Source: Sphingomonas lycopersici
GTDB taxonomy: Bacteria; Pseudomonadota; Alphaproteobacteria; Sphingomonadales; Sphingomonadaceae
Assembly: GCF_026130605.1 (NCBI RefSeq)
Contig: NZ_JANFAU010000001.1
Coordinates: 248,001-312,000 of the forward strand
DNA length: 64,000 bases
Direction: 5' to 3'
The notes beneath the pieces were generated by a model that saw only the letters and a program-made list of their open reading frames with translations, had not been told where the DNA came from and did not search any database. Of this stretch, positions 50,709-60,314 are shown piece after piece. Each line of letters opens with the position of its first letter. Position 1 is the first letter of the stretch. The position numbers were made by a program, and so were the translations under genes.

Positions 50709-53546
50709 TCAGAAGTTGAAGCGCACCCCCGCGGTATATTGACGACCGATCACGTCATAAAGCTGACGCGCGGTCTGGAATTGATAGCCGGTAAATGGCG
50801 GATCGTTGTCGAACGCATTGAGGATCACCCCGAACAGCGCGATCTTGCCGCCGTTCGACGTCTTGAACACGGTCAACTCGCCCGACAGATCGACGTAGAC
50901 GCGACCGTTCACATGGTTCCAGTCGAGCGTAAAATCGTCGCGCGTGATGACCCCGCCGCCGATATAGCGCCCCGTCACCCCGAAACGATAATTGTCGGTC
51001 GCATAGCTTGCCGTCGCGCTGCCCTTCCAATGCGGCGTCCCGCCCGGCCCGTCGAGCACCGGCTGGTCGGTGTTGCCCGCGAAGTGCGTGACATCATTGT
51101 CCTGCCCGGTCAGATCGAGCTTGTTGACGTAACTGACGAGCCCACGAAGATCGAGCACGCCTGCGCCGATCGGCACGCGATAATTCGCCTCCACATCGAC
51201 CCCGTTGGTGATGATCTGCTGGAAGTTGACCGGGGCGAGCAGGATGTTGTTGATCCGGCCGTCATCACCGCGCCGCACCAGCAGGCAGCTCGGCGCGTCG
51301 CCCGAATTGCAGCGATTGACGATCGTCTGGGCGGTGAGCGAGGCGATCGCGCCCTTCACCTTGATATCGTAATAATCGATCGAGATGCTGAGACGCGGCG
51401 CGAACGACGGGGTCAGCACGACGCCCGCGGTGAATGTATTGGCCTTCTCGGGCTTCAGATAGGGATTGCCGCCGGTCGTCTGGCTGACATTATAGGTCGC
51501 GTTGGTCTTGCTATCGGTCACCCCGCCGAGCAGGGTCTGGCCGGCTGCGAACAATTCGTTGATGTTGGGCGCGCGGATATCGCGTGACCGCGTGGCGCGG
51601 AAGCGGATGCTGCTGTTGACCGCGTAGTTGACGCCGACCTTCCACGTTTCGACGGTGCCCGAGGTGCGATAATCGGTGATACGACCGCCGAGATCGACGT
51701 CGAGGTTCTTGGCCCAGCTCGCGTCCTGAGCCAGCGGGATCACCGCCTCGACGAACCCTTCCTTCACCGCCTCGCGCGCCGAATAAGGCTTCACATTGCC
51801 GACGCGGAACAGACTGACGTTCGGCGTCGCCGAAATCGGATCCGAGGTCACATCGACATTGAGGTTGCGATACTGGCCGCCGAAAGCGATCGAAACCGGG
51901 CCGGCCCAGGTGGAGAAGGGTTCGCCGCGGATAACGAGATCCACGACCTGCTGCGACTGGCGCCAGTCGCGGACCGAGATACCGGTGATGTAATCGATCG
52001 CCTGTTGCGACGCCGAACCGACGCCGAACAGGTTGAGCGGCATACAGCCGTTGGTCGGGTCGGTCAGCGTCGAACGGCAGACGATCCCGCCGGTCGCCGG
52101 ATTGATCACCGCATCCAGCGCGAGCAGCCGCCGCGACTTGATGACGTCATTGGTGAACAAGGTGACCGAGTGGGTCTTGCCGAACGCGACCGACGCATCG
52201 AACGTCCACGAGCCGCCGAGGGCGCCGCGCAGCCCGGTCACGCCTTGCCAGGTGGTCGCCTTCTGCTTGATCGCGCCGACGCCATAATCCTCAAGGCTGC
52301 GACCGAAGGCGAAGCTGGTTTCGCCTGCAGCGGCCAGCGCGCTGCGCAGCGAGGCGGGCAGATAGGCGTTGTCGGCGTGGATCGTGAAAACATCGTCGGA
52401 CGGAATCGACCGCTCGTTGAGGCGCGATGTCGCGTAAGTGAAATTGGCATAAGCGGTGATCGATGGCGTGATCTCATAAGTGGCGCCGGCATAGGCGCTC
52501 CACCGCTTGGTCGGCGCGACCAGCACATAAGGCGAGGCGAGCGGATCGCCATCGCCGCCGTCCATCGTATTGTCTTGCGTCAGATAGTTGCCGTAGCGGA
52601 AGGGCATCGTCGTGCCGTTCGGGCCGAACTGGATACCCTTGAGCACCCCCGAATTGATCACCCCGCCGGGCGCCGCGTAGGACGCGCGGGCATCGTTGAC
52701 ATGGACGAGATACGGCTGGCTCGGATCGGTTGCGTTGGCGGGATTGACGATGATCGAGCGATTGCCGGCCCATTTGCGCCGATTGCCATCCCCGATGCCG
52801 CTATTCTCGGCCGCCTCGAGCCCGACCAGCAAATGCCCGCGATCACCCGCGAATTTCGTGCCGAATGCCAGCGAGGCGAGATAATTGCGATTGTCATTAT
52901 GATCGGTGATGCCGCCTTGCAGGCTACCGCGCACGCCGTTGAACTTGTTGTCGATCTTGAAATTGACCACCCCGGCCACCGCGTCGGAGCCATAAGCGGC
53001 GGAGGCGCCACCGGTCACCACCTCGACCCCGCCAATCAGCGCCTGCGGGATCAGATTGGTGTTGATCACGCCTTCCGGCGTCGTCGGCACATAGCGCTTG
53101 CCATCGATCAGCGTCAGCGTGCGGAGATAGCCGAGCCCGCGCAGATCCATGTAATTGCCGCCGGCGAGCTTCGACAGGTTGCTGACCGAGGACGGCGTGA
53201 CGCTGGGCTTCATCGACGGCAGCTGGTTGAGCGCATCCGCGACATTGACCGCGCCGACGCGCAAAATGTCGTCGGTGTTGACCGAGGTGAGCGGGGTCGG
53301 CGAGACGAAGCCGGCGCGCGCCACCTGCGATCCGGTGACGACGATCTCGGTGGTTTCGCTCGCCTTGGCGTCGGTGTCCGCCGGGGCCGCCTGTTGCGCG
53401 TGCACCGGGGTAGCGCCGATCAATGCCGCGAACGCAAGCGCGGCCATTCCCTGCCCCACGCGGCCAAATGCCGTAGACGCGTGCAAATCGCGACGGAAGC
53501 GGCCGAGCGCCGCCCCGCCCCATTTGATATCCGACATAAACCCCAT
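50709..53546 (-). CDS. TonB-dependent outer-membrane receptor 3
   Basis: A 945-residue receptor of the large sphingomonad/xanthomonad type: signal (GMAALAFAALIGATPVHAQ), TonB region TEIVVTGSQVARAGF, plug with YMDLRGLGYLRTLTLIDGKRYVP and VEVVTGGASAAYGSDAVAGVVNF, then barrel ending TAGVRFNF. Receptors of this subfamily often take up plant or phenolic compounds or peptides; nothing here decides the ligand. Two ATG codons (53546, 53537) are possible starts. It is downstream of nothing regulatory in the window and lies 40 bases after the beta-lactamase-like gene ends, possibly cotranscribed. Confidence 0.93.
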   Translation of the reverse strand: MGFMSDIKWGGAALGRFRRDLHASTAFGRVGQGMAALAFAALIGATPVHAQQAAPADTDAKASETTEIVVTGSQVARAGFVSPTPLTSVNTDDILRVGAVNVADALNQLPSMKPSVTPSSVSNLSKLAGGNYMDLRGLGYLRTLTLIDGKRYVPTTPEGVINTNLIPQALIGGVEVVTGGASAAYGSDAVAGVVNFKIDNKFNGVRGSLQGGITDHNDNRNYLASLAFGTKFAGDRGHLLVGLEAAENSGIGDGNRRKWAGNRSIIVNPANATDPSQPYLVHVNDARASYAAPGGVINSGVLKGIQFGPNGTTMPFRYGNYLTQDNTMDGGDGDPLASPYVLVAPTKRWSAYAGATYEITPSITAYANFTYATSRLNERSIPSDDVFTIHADNAYLPASLRSALAAAGETSFAFGRSLEDYGVGAIKQKATTWQGVTGLRGALGGSWTFDASVAFGKTHSVTLFTNDVIKSRRLLALDAVINPATGGIVCRSTLTDPTNGCMPLNLFGVGSASQQAIDYITGISVRDWRQSQQVVDLVIRGEPFSTWAGPVSIAFGGQYRNLNVDVTSDPISATPNVSLFRVGNVKPYSAREAVKEGFVEAVIPLAQDASWAKNLDVDLGGRITDYRTSGTVETWKVGVNYAVNSSIRFRATRSRDIRAPNINELFAAGQTLLGGVTDSKTNATYNVSQTTGGNPYLKPEKANTFTAGVVLTPSFAPRLSISIDYYDIKVKGAIASLTAQTIVNRCNSGDAPSCLLVRRGDDGRINNILLAPVNFQQIITNGVDVEANYRVPIGAGVLDLRGLVSYVNKLDLTGQDNDVTHFAGNTDQPVLDGPGGTPHWKGSATASYATDNYRFGVTGRYIGGGVITRDDFTLDWNHVNGRVYVDLSGELTVFKTSNGGKIALFGVILNAFDNDPPFTGYQFQTARQLYDVIGRQYTAGVRFNF

Positions 53547-53586
53547 CCCCTTTGTGGTAATTATTCTACGCTGCGTGCGCGCCGGT

Positions 53587-54612
53587 TCAGCGCGTCGCGA
53601 AATAGTCGAACAGGCTGCGGCTGATCTCCGCGATCGCGCGCTCGCGCTGCGCCTCCGGCAGGCTGCTGCTCTTGGTGTAGACCGCGATCAGCAGATGCCC
53701 GCGGTCTCCCGGCAGCGTGATCATGCCGACATCGTTGATCGAGCCGCCGATCGTCCCGGTCTTGTGCGCGACCGTCGTTCCGGCGGGCAACAATCCCTTG
53801 ATCCGCGCCGCCCCGGTTTCGCAGCGCTCCATCACGCTGCGGAGGAAATCGCGGCTTTCGGGCTTGAGCAGCGGGCTCGCGAGCAATTTACCGAGCAGAT
53901 CGACCATCGCGACGGGCGCCGACGTGTCGCGCGGATCCTTTTCGAACGCGGCGTTCGCCGAATAGGCCGACTTTTCGATATCGGCATCGCTCAGGCCGCG
54001 CGCCATCAATGTCTTGACGAAGGGCGACCCGGCGGGAACCCCGTAAAAGTCGTTGAGAAGATCGTTCACGCTGCGATCGACCTGCATCTCCGCGATGCCA
54101 TTGGCGCGAAGCCAGGCGGTGACCGCCGCCGGGCCGCCCGCGAGCGCAAGGATTTTGTCGGTCGCGGTGTTGTTGCTCTGCGTGAGCATCAATTCCATCA
54201 GATTGGCGACCGACAGCATGACGCCGGGATGGACCACGCGATTGGCGACCTCGCCGGTCTGGTCGACATCCGCCTGCGTCACCGCGATCATCCGATCGAG
54301 CCGCATCTGCCCCTTGTCGACGAGCGACAGCAATGTTCCCGCGATCGCGACCTTATAGGTGCTCGCCATCGGGAAACGCTCTGCCCCCGCGACCGCACCG
54401 CTTTCGCCGGTTTCGAGCAGTCGGAAGGCCACGCCGACCCGGCCCTTGATCTGCTTTTCCAGCGCGGCGACCTGCGCGTCGACGGCTTGCTGTACCGATG
54501 CCGCCGCGGGACGTTGCGCTGCCGCGGTGATCCCGGCAGGCGACGGCGCCGCGACCGCCGGGGCGGCCACCAAAGCGATCAATGCAACATGGGCAAAGAG
54601 TTTCAACATCAT
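53587..54612 (-). CDS. Class A beta-lactamase-like serine hydrolase
   Basis: A 341-residue exported protein: signal peptide to about residue 21 (AAPAVAA), MASTYKVAIAG holds the Ser-x-x-Lys nucleophile, LTQSNNTATDK the Ser-x-Asn motif, and AHKTGTIGG the KTG triad. The omega loop reads DRSVNDLLNDF: where class A enzymes have Glu-x-x-Leu-Asn this has Asn-Asp-Leu-Leu-Asn, so the deacylating Glu seems to be missing or moved. It may be a beta-lactamase with weak turnover, or a penicillin-binding esterase-like protein. Strong GGGAGGGGGG ribosome site before two adjacent ATG codons. No ampR-type regulator is near. Confidence 0.85.
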   Translation of the reverse strand: MMLKLFAHVALIALVAAPAVAAPSPAGITAAAQRPAAASVQQAVDAQVAALEKQIKGRVGVAFRLLETGESGAVAGAERFPMASTYKVAIAGTLLSLVDKGQMRLDRMIAVTQADVDQTGEVANRVVHPGVMLSVANLMELMLTQSNNTATDKILALAGGPAAVTAWLRANGIAEMQVDRSVNDLLNDFYGVPAGSPFVKTLMARGLSDADIEKSAYSANAAFEKDPRDTSAPVAMVDLLGKLLASPLLKPESRDFLRSVMERCETGAARIKGLLPAGTTVAHKTGTIGGSINDVGMITLPGDRGHLLIAVYTKSSSLPEAQRERAIAEISRSLFDYFATR

Positions 54613-54708
54613 CCCCCCTCCCGCGAGGCGCATGCCCCCCCCGGGCGTCAGTTTTCTATTTAGAGAAATATTTCCATAATGGCGGGATCGAGTCAATATT
54701 ATTTCTGA

Positions 54709-54729
54709 AACGGGAAGTTGCGTCCCGTT
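54709..54729. promoter_or_regulatory. Inverted repeat upstream of the beta-lactamase-like gene
   Basis: AACGGGA and TCCCGTT, perfect seven-base arms with a seven-base spacer, 97 bases ahead of the start at 54612, in a strikingly AT-rich stretch (54645-54730) for this genome. May be an operator or a mRNA leader hairpin. Confidence 0.4.
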
Positions 54730-54887
54730 ATGAAAAGATTGCCCTCCGCCGAGCCGCCCGAGCGGATCAAATATCATCGTATGTGAAGGGCTTGCGCGGC
54801 GACGGGGACAGGATCGCGGGCGAGCGATACCGCTGTCCGCGGCCGCGACCGGCTATTTTTCGAAAAAAGTCGCCCCGGCTCGCGACG

Positions 54888-55346
54888 CTATTTCGACGGC
54901 GGCTTTGGTTCCCAAAGCTCGATCTTGGTCCCATCGGGATCGACGATCCAGGCGAATTTCCCGCTGGGATCACTGTCGTCGCGCTTGATCGGGACAACGC
55001 CCTTGGCTTTCAGGCGATCGAGGAAGGATGCGAGATCGTCGACCGCGAAATTCAGCATGAACTCGCGCTTCGACGGCGTCATATAATCGGTCGCCTGATC
55101 GAACGCGTTGACCGTAATGACCGGCGGATGGTTCGCCGCATCATATCGCAGCAGCGCCCCGCCCCAGCTCTCGATCCTGATGCCGAGGACATCCCGATAC
55201 CAGGCCATCAGTTTTTTCGGGTCGGGACTCTTGAAGAAGATTCCGCCCAAACCGGTGATCCGCCCGGCCGGCTCCGCTGAAACCGCCCCCGGCATCACCG
55301 AGAGCCCCATGACGACGAGCAACAACAGCCGACGGGTACAGGGCAC
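54888..55346 (-). CDS. Exported VOC-family protein
   Basis: A 152-residue glyoxalase-fold protein with an unusual signal peptide (RRLLLLVVMGLSVMPGAVSA), so it should act in the periplasm. The VOC part runs from GRITGLGGIFFKSPDPKKLMAWYRDVLG to IVDPDGTKIELWEP; the last Glu is the usual metal ligand, but the first strand has no His or Gln in the metal place. Substrate unknown. It is divided from its neighbours by more than 50 bases on both sides. Confidence 0.82.
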   Translation of the reverse strand: MPCTRRLLLLVVMGLSVMPGAVSAEPAGRITGLGGIFFKSPDPKKLMAWYRDVLGIRIESWGGALLRYDAANHPPVITVNAFDQATDYMTPSKREFMLNFAVDDLASFLDRLKAKGVVPIKRDDSDPSGKFAWIVDPDGTKIELWEPKPPSK

Positions 55347-55401
55347 GACATCGAGTCCCCCTATTGTTTCGGCGCGATCGTAGAAGGCGGTGCGCCGCGT
55401 T

Positions 55402-55806
55402 TCAATGCCGCCCGGCGCCGCGCGGACCGACCGCCAGCGCCATCATGATGCGGGTCGAACAAATCGCGCAATCGAGCGCGCTGGCGGCGCCCTCGGGGCA
55501 ATCGATGCACGACCGGCGCGGCGTGGAGCCGTCGACGATGCCGAGCAGCAAACGCTCGTCGCCGGAGAGCGCGGGGGCCTCCCCGCATCGCATCGGCCGC
55601 GCGATCGCGATTTCGAACAGCGCGCACAGGCTGTCGAACACCGGGGCAAGCATCATCGCATCGGCGGATTCGAGCGCCCGCGCGAGGCACGGCTGGGTCG
55701 GTTGCCCCGTGTCGCGCGCCTCACGCCAGCATCTCACCGCACGGATCACGAGAGCCAAACCAGTCGGCGCATCGCCCGGGAGCGCGTGATCGGTCATCGG
55801 CGCCAT
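55402..55806 (-). CDS. Hypothetical Cys-containing protein
   Basis: A 134-residue soluble protein with no family I recognise. The N-terminal half is helical (LALVIRAVRCWREA, LAPVFDSLCALFEIAIA); the C-terminal third has a Cys-rich stretch (CIDCPEGAASALDCAIC) that could bind a metal such as zinc. Codon pattern with high GC in third positions supports coding. Start at 55806 or three codons later. No link with neighbours is apparent. Confidence 0.6.
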   Translation of the reverse strand: MAPMTDHALPGDAPTGLALVIRAVRCWREARDTGQPTQPCLARALESADAMMLAPVFDSLCALFEIAIARPMRCGEAPALSGDERLLLGIVDGSTPRRSCIDCPEGAASALDCAICSTRIMMALAVGPRGAGRH

Positions 55807-55886
55807 GTCCGTTCATTGTTGAGAATCGTTCGCAACAATGGGCGCTTTTACCCGGCACGGCAAGCCATGACACCGGGGGACCCCTA

Positions 55887-58298
55887 TCAATCGGGGGACG
55901 AGCGAGTCCGGCCGGCGGGGATGTCGAGATGGAGGTCGATCCGCTCGAGCGTCCCGCTGAAGGGGAATGGCACCTTATAGTCCTCGTCGACCGGCGTGCC
56001 CGTATCGCTGCCGATGCTGACGCCCTCGGTCGAGAACCAGCCGGGCACGGTATGCTCGATCCGTCCCTGTGCCAGATCCTTGCCGTCGGCCTTCAAGGTG
56101 AACACGCCGCCCTTCCCGAAGCCACCCCCGTCATATTTGAAGTCGACGACGATGGCATGCTTGCCCGGGGCGAGCGGAACCTGGCTGTCGAGCCGCACCG
56201 ACTGGCCGGGGAAATTGAAGAATTTATAGATGAAGCTCGGCTTGCTCTTGTACATGACGAGCCCCCAGCCGCCGAAGCGGCCGCCCTCGGTCACGAGCAC
56301 GCCCTCCGCGCCCTCGCGCGGCACGTCGACGGTCGCGGTCAAGGTGAAGGATTTGTTCTTCACCTCCGGGAAAGCGGGATCGGGCAGCCGCGGGCCGGGA
56401 TAGAAAGTAAAATCGCGCCGCCCCGCGAACGCCGACGGGCGCTGATCGGCCTGCATCCGCGCGATCGTGCTCGGATCGAGCGGCAGGACGTTGTACTTCC
56501 TCGCTTCCTCAAGGAACGCCGCCTGCATCTTCTTCAGCCGTTCAGGCTCTTTCGCGGCGAGATCCTCGGCCTCCGAATAATCCTTGGCGACATGGTACAA
56601 TTCCCAGGTGAAGGCGTTGGCGTCGAAAGGCTGGACCGCCACCCAGGGCAGCCGCTTGGGGTGCGTCGCGGCGACCCAGCCGTCCTGGTAGATCGCGCGA
56701 TTGGCGAACATTTCGAAATATTGCGTGGTGTGCCGGTCGGGCGCCGCGGCATTGTTGAAGCTGTAGACGAGGCTGGTGCCTTCGATCGGCTTCTGCTTCA
56801 CGCCATTGACGTCGGTCGGCTGGGGGATGCCGATCGCTTCGTAGAGCGTCGGCGCGATATCGATCACATGGCTGAACTGCGAGCGGATCTCGCCGTGCGC
56901 CTTGATCCGCGCCGGCCAGGAGATCGTCATGCCGTTGCGCGTGCCGCCCCAGTGCGACGCGACCTGCTTGGTCCACTGGAACGGCGTGTCCATCGCCCAG
57001 GCGAAACCGGCCGGATAATGTTCGTCGGACATCGGCCCGCCCATCTCGTCGAGATGGTTGATCATGTTGGCGACGGTATCGGGGACGCCGTTCAGCCCGG
57101 CCATCTGGTTGATCGACCCGTTGAGGCCGCCTTCCGCGCTCGCGCCGTTATCGCCCTCGATATAGATGATGATCGTATTGTCGAGCCGGCCCTGGGCGCG
57201 CAATTCCTCGATCACCCGCCCGATCTGATGATCGGAATAAGCGTTGGTCGCCGCATAGACTTCCATCAGCCGCGCCGCGACTTTCTTCGCATCGGGCGAC
57301 AGGCTGTCCCAGGCAGGGATTTCCGGCGGTCGCGGGGTAAGCTTCGCATCGGCGGGAATAACGCCGAGCTTCTTTTGCCGCGCGAAGGTCTCCTCGCGCA
57401 ATTTGTCCCACCCCTGGTCAAACTGACCGCGGAATTTGGCGATCCACTCCTTGGGCGCCTGATGCGGCGCATGCCCGCTGCCGGGGGCGTAATAGAGGAA
57501 GAAGGGCTTGTCGGGCGCCTGCGTCCCCACCGTCCGCAGCCAGTTGATCGCATGATCGGCGAGATCGCGGTCGAGGATGTAATTGGGGTCGTTCGCGGGC
57601 GGCTCGACCGGGTTGCGGTTCTCGGTCAACGCCGGCGCCCATTGGTCGGTCTCGCCGCCGTTGAAGCCGAAGAAATAGTCGAACCCCAGCCCGCTCGGCC
57701 AATTGTCGAATGGCCCGGCCGGGCTGTTCTCCCAATCGGGGATATTGTGGTTCTTGCCGAGCCAGCCGGTCGCATAGCCGTTCTGGCGCAGGACCTCGGC
57801 GATCGTCGCCGCGCTCTTCGGGATGATCGAGGTATAGCCGGGGTAACCTGTCGCCAGTTCCTGGATCACCCCGGTCCCGACCGAATGGTGGTTGCGCCCG
57901 GTGAGCAGCGCGGCACGGGTCGGCGAGCATAATGCCGTGGTGTGGAACCGGTTGTAGCGCAGCCCGTTCGCGGCGACCGCGTCGAAGACCGGGGTCGGCA
58001 CCGGCCCGCCGAACCCGCTATAGGTGCCGAAGCCGACATCGTCGGTCATGATCAGCAGCACGTTGGGCGCCCCCTTCGGCGCGACGACCGGCGGCGGATA
58101 ATGCGGCTTGGACGATTCCGCCGGCGTGACCCCCAAAGTGCCTTGATAGGGCGGCACCGGACGCGGCAGCACCGTGGCGGGGCTGAACACGCCGGACGGC
58201 ACCGCGGTCGATTGCGCCGCGGCCTGCGGAGCGACCGGCAATTGCCCGATCGTCGCCAGAACCGAACAAGCGTATAGCCAGCTTCTGGATTTGATCAT
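55887..58298 (-). CDS. Sulfatase 2 (arylsulfatase type)
   Basis: An 803-residue exported arylsulfatase: signal peptide to about residue 29, [20 protein letters not shown] near residue 79 with the first metal Asp pair, and canonical [19 protein letters not shown] near residue 122 (formylglycine site). [10 protein letters not shown] near residue 385 holds the Asp-Asn metal ligands. A C-terminal beta domain of ~160 residues follows. This length and form is usual for periplasmic arylsulfatases of alphaproteobacteria. No transporter adjoins it, in contrast to sulfatase 1. Confidence 0.93.
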   Translation of the reverse strand: MIKSRSWLYACSVLATIGQLPVAPQAAAQSTAVPSGVFSPATVLPRPVPPYQGTLGVTPAESSKPHYPPPVVAPKGAPNVLLIMTDDVGFGTYSGFGGPVPTPVFDAVAANGLRYNRFHTTALCSPTRAALLTGRNHHSVGTGVIQELATGYPGYTSIIPKSAATIAEVLRQNGYATGWLGKNHNIPDWENSPAGPFDNWPSGLGFDYFFGFNGGETDQWAPALTENRNPVEPPANDPNYILDRDLADHAINWLRTVGTQAPDKPFFLYYAPGSGHAPHQAPKEWIAKFRGQFDQGWDKLREETFARQKKLGVIPADAKLTPRPPEIPAWDSLSPDAKKVAARLMEVYAATNAYSDHQIGRVIEELRAQGRLDNTIIIYIEGDNGASAEGGLNGSINQMAGLNGVPDTVANMINHLDEMGGPMSDEHYPAGFAWAMDTPFQWTKQVASHWGGTRNGMTISWPARIKAHGEIRSQFSHVIDIAPTLYEAIGIPQPTDVNGVKQKPIEGTSLVYSFNNAAAPDRHTTQYFEMFANRAIYQDGWVAATHPKRLPWVAVQPFDANAFTWELYHVAKDYSEAEDLAAKEPERLKKMQAAFLEEARKYNVLPLDPSTIARMQADQRPSAFAGRRDFTFYPGPRLPDPAFPEVKNKSFTLTATVDVPREGAEGVLVTEGGRFGGWGLVMYKSKPSFIYKFFNFPGQSVRLDSQVPLAPGKHAIVVDFKYDGGGFGKGGVFTLKADGKDLAQGRIEHTVPGWFSTEGVSIGSDTGTPVDEDYKVPFPFSGTLERIDLHLDIPAGRTRSSPD

Positions 58299-58619
58299 CG
58301 CTCCCTCCCCTGTCGCCGCATCTCGTGACGCATTCGTGCGACCACGATCTTATGTCGCGATCCGCATCAGTCCAGAACATCTATTGCTTGCGCCACACGC
58401 TCGCGCTTGTTGAATAGTGTACGAGCGTGCAGGCAATCCGCAAGCCCCTCGCCGCCGCCAGATCTTTTGTGTAAAGATCTAGAGCCATGGATATTGATAA
58501 ATTAACTCGACTTCTCAGTATCTTCGCAATCGAAGTAATCGGCACGGACCTTTGCGGCGGAACGCTCATCGCGCGATGGGACGCAACTCTGCCCGACGGT
58601 TTCGGCACCCAGGAGAAGG
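58299..58619. other. Intergenic region with inverted repeat and a doubtful small ORF
   Basis: The divergent promoter region of sulfatase 2 and the GGDEF gene. AGATCTTT (58460-58467) and AAAGATCT (58473-58480) form a perfect eight-base inverted repeat with a five-base spacer, a candidate operator. A 49-codon frame at 58487-58636 (MDIDKLTRLLSIFAIEVIG...) overlaps the start of the GGDEF gene; it has no ribosome site and I do not call it a gene. Confidence 0.5.
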
Positions 58620-59624
58620 ATGGCAATGCCAATTGAAAAACAGGCAACAGGGCCGAAAATCCTTCGCTTTCTCGACGATCATCGACTGCAGCACAGCCCG
58701 GCCAATTATGCCTTCGTCCATCGCGTCCTGATCGAGCAGGATGCGGTGCTGAAGGCGGAGGTGGAGCGGATCGTCGACGGCGGCTTCCGCATCGGCCCTG
58801 ACGAGGTGGCGCGGCTCGCCGGCGAGACACCGGCCGAACCGGCCCCGGAACATCATGGTGCGTCGCAGCTCGATCGGCTGACGTTGCGCGTCCTCGACAT
58901 CATCGGCGATGCGGCCAGCGCAACCGGCGATCTCAATCGCGATCTGGTCAGCGCCGCCGCCTCGCTGGTCGGCGCGGCGGAATCCAGCATTCGCTCGGTC
59001 GTCTCCGCGATGATCGAGCGGACGACGCTCGCCGAAGCCAGCCTCGCCGATGCGACGCGGCAAGCGCAATCGCTGCGCGCGGAGCTCAACGCGCTGCGCA
59101 CCGATGCGAGCCGCGACCGGCTGACCGGGCTTCTCAACCGCGCGGGGGTGGAGGAAAGGCTGGCGACCGCGATCGCATCCCCCAAGGGGTGTGCGATTGC
59201 GCTGATCGACATCGATCATTTCAAGCGCGTCAACGACGGCCACGGCCACGCGGTCGGCGACCGATTGCTGCGCACGGTGGCGACCGAACTGGCGGACTCA
59301 TGCCAGCCGCACACCGTCGCGCGCTGGGAGGGCGGGGCATTCCTGATACTGATGGAAGACATGACCGCGCGCGATGCCAACGCGATCATCGACACCGCAC
59401 GTGTGCGTCTCGCCAGCCGTCGCCTGAAGGTACGCGAAAGCGACGCGCCGCTCGGCACAATCACCTTTTCGGCGGGCATCTCGTCGTCCAGGGGACGCGC
59501 CGTCCCCGCGTTGATCGCCAGCGCCGAGGCGTTGCTCGATCGTGCCAAGAATGGCGGGCGCAATCGGACCGAAATCGAACCGCCGCTGGTGGAGATTCTG
59601 TCGCCGCCGAGCGGGCGGGTTTAA
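58620..59624 (+). CDS. GGDEF-domain protein with degenerate signature
   Basis: A 334-residue cytoplasmic protein. Residues 1-160 are helical and include a linker coiled coil (ADATRQAQSLRAELNALRTDAS). The GGDEF domain follows: DRLTGLLNRAGVEERL, then IDIDHFKRVNDGHGHAVGDRLLR with the metal Asp intact, but the signature itself reads RWEGGAFLIL instead of RYGGDEF, so the catalytic acidic residues are lost. It is therefore likely a c-di-GMP or nucleotide sensor, or a scaffold, not a cyclase. AGGAGAAGG precedes the ATG; a second ATG two codons on is possible. Confidence 0.88.
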   Translation: MAMPIEKQATGPKILRFLDDHRLQHSPANYAFVHRVLIEQDAVLKAEVERIVDGGFRIGPDEVARLAGETPAEPAPEHHGASQLDRLTLRVLDIIGDAASATGDLNRDLVSAAASLVGAAESSIRSVVSAMIERTTLAEASLADATRQAQSLRAELNALRTDASRDRLTGLLNRAGVEERLATAIASPKGCAIALIDIDHFKRVNDGHGHAVGDRLLRTVATELADSCQPHTVARWEGGAFLILMEDMTARDANAIIDTARVRLASRRLKVRESDAPLGTITFSAGISSSRGRAVPALIASAEALLDRAKNGGRNRTEIEPPLVEILSPPSGRV

Positions 59625-59715
59625 GGAACACACCTCTCCGTCCCGCGGGATCGCCAGAAAACAGACGGGGCGACGGAAACCCGCCGCCCCGAACCGCATT
59701 TCCCTGTGGCGGCTG

Positions 59716-60162
59716 TTACCAGCGATTGCCCATCTGGCTGCCCAGGATCAGCCCGATGACGCCGGAGGCGATCGCGGCCATCACGATATCGCCGTTGTCG
59801 TCGCGATAATAGCGATAGCCGGGGCGGGGCGGCGGCAGATTGTAGCGCCGCCAGTCGTTGACGTAATAACGATTGTCGTTCCAATAAGTGAAGCGCTGCC
59901 CGGTACGCCAGCGGCCGCGATAGCCGTTATAGCCGTAGCGGCCGCCGTAATTGTGCCAGCGATATTGCGACCGCCCGTCGCGATCGTCCCGCCATCCACG
60001 GCGACCATTGTCGTGGCGCTGGTCGCGCCAGTCGCGGCGCCCATCGTCGTCGCGCCGGCCGCGATCGTGATCGTCCCACCGGCCCTGCGCGGTGGCAGGC
60101 ACGGTCGACAAGATCGATGCCATTGCGGTCAGCCCCGCCAGCGTTCTCGAGAGCAATCTCAT
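59716..60162 (-). CDS. RcnB-like exported protein
   Basis: A 148-residue protein with a signal peptide (ILSTVPATAQ), a very Arg/Asp/Gly/Trp-rich low-complexity stretch (residues 27-70, DRGRRDDDGRRDWRD type), and the RcnB-family core YNLPPPRPGYRYYRDDNGDIVMAAIASGVI. In enterobacteria RcnB helps nickel/cobalt homeostasis in the periplasm; sphingomonads have many such proteins of unknown role. The hairpin GGGGCG-A-CGG-AAAC-CCG-C-CGCCCC (59667-59690) lies between it and the convergent GGDEF gene. Confidence 0.85.
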   Translation of the reverse strand: MRLLSRTLAGLTAMASILSTVPATAQGRWDDHDRGRRDDDGRRDWRDQRHDNGRRGWRDDRDGRSQYRWHNYGGRYGYNGYRGRWRTGQRFTYWNDNRYYVNDWRRYNLPPPRPGYRYYRDDNGDIVMAAIASGVIGLILGSQMGNRW

Positions 60163-60314
60163 CGCTGAACTCCTTTCATTCGTCCGAAAGACGACATGCT
60201 ATTCCGCCACTTCCGGGCGAAACTGCGGACGTAATCTCACCCACTTAGGCACGAATACGCAAGCGACTTTCGCCAGAAAGCGGTGCATTCGGGGTGGCGG
60301 ACCGGCCGCGCGGC

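Noticed and set aside
53521..53530. ATTTGATAT near TonB receptor 3 as an eighth operator copy
   Set aside because: Only one arm is present, inside the receptor coding sequence and not before a start codon.
58487..58636. 49-residue small ORF ahead of the GGDEF gene
   Set aside because: No ribosome site, overlaps the next start out of frame, no recognisable feature.
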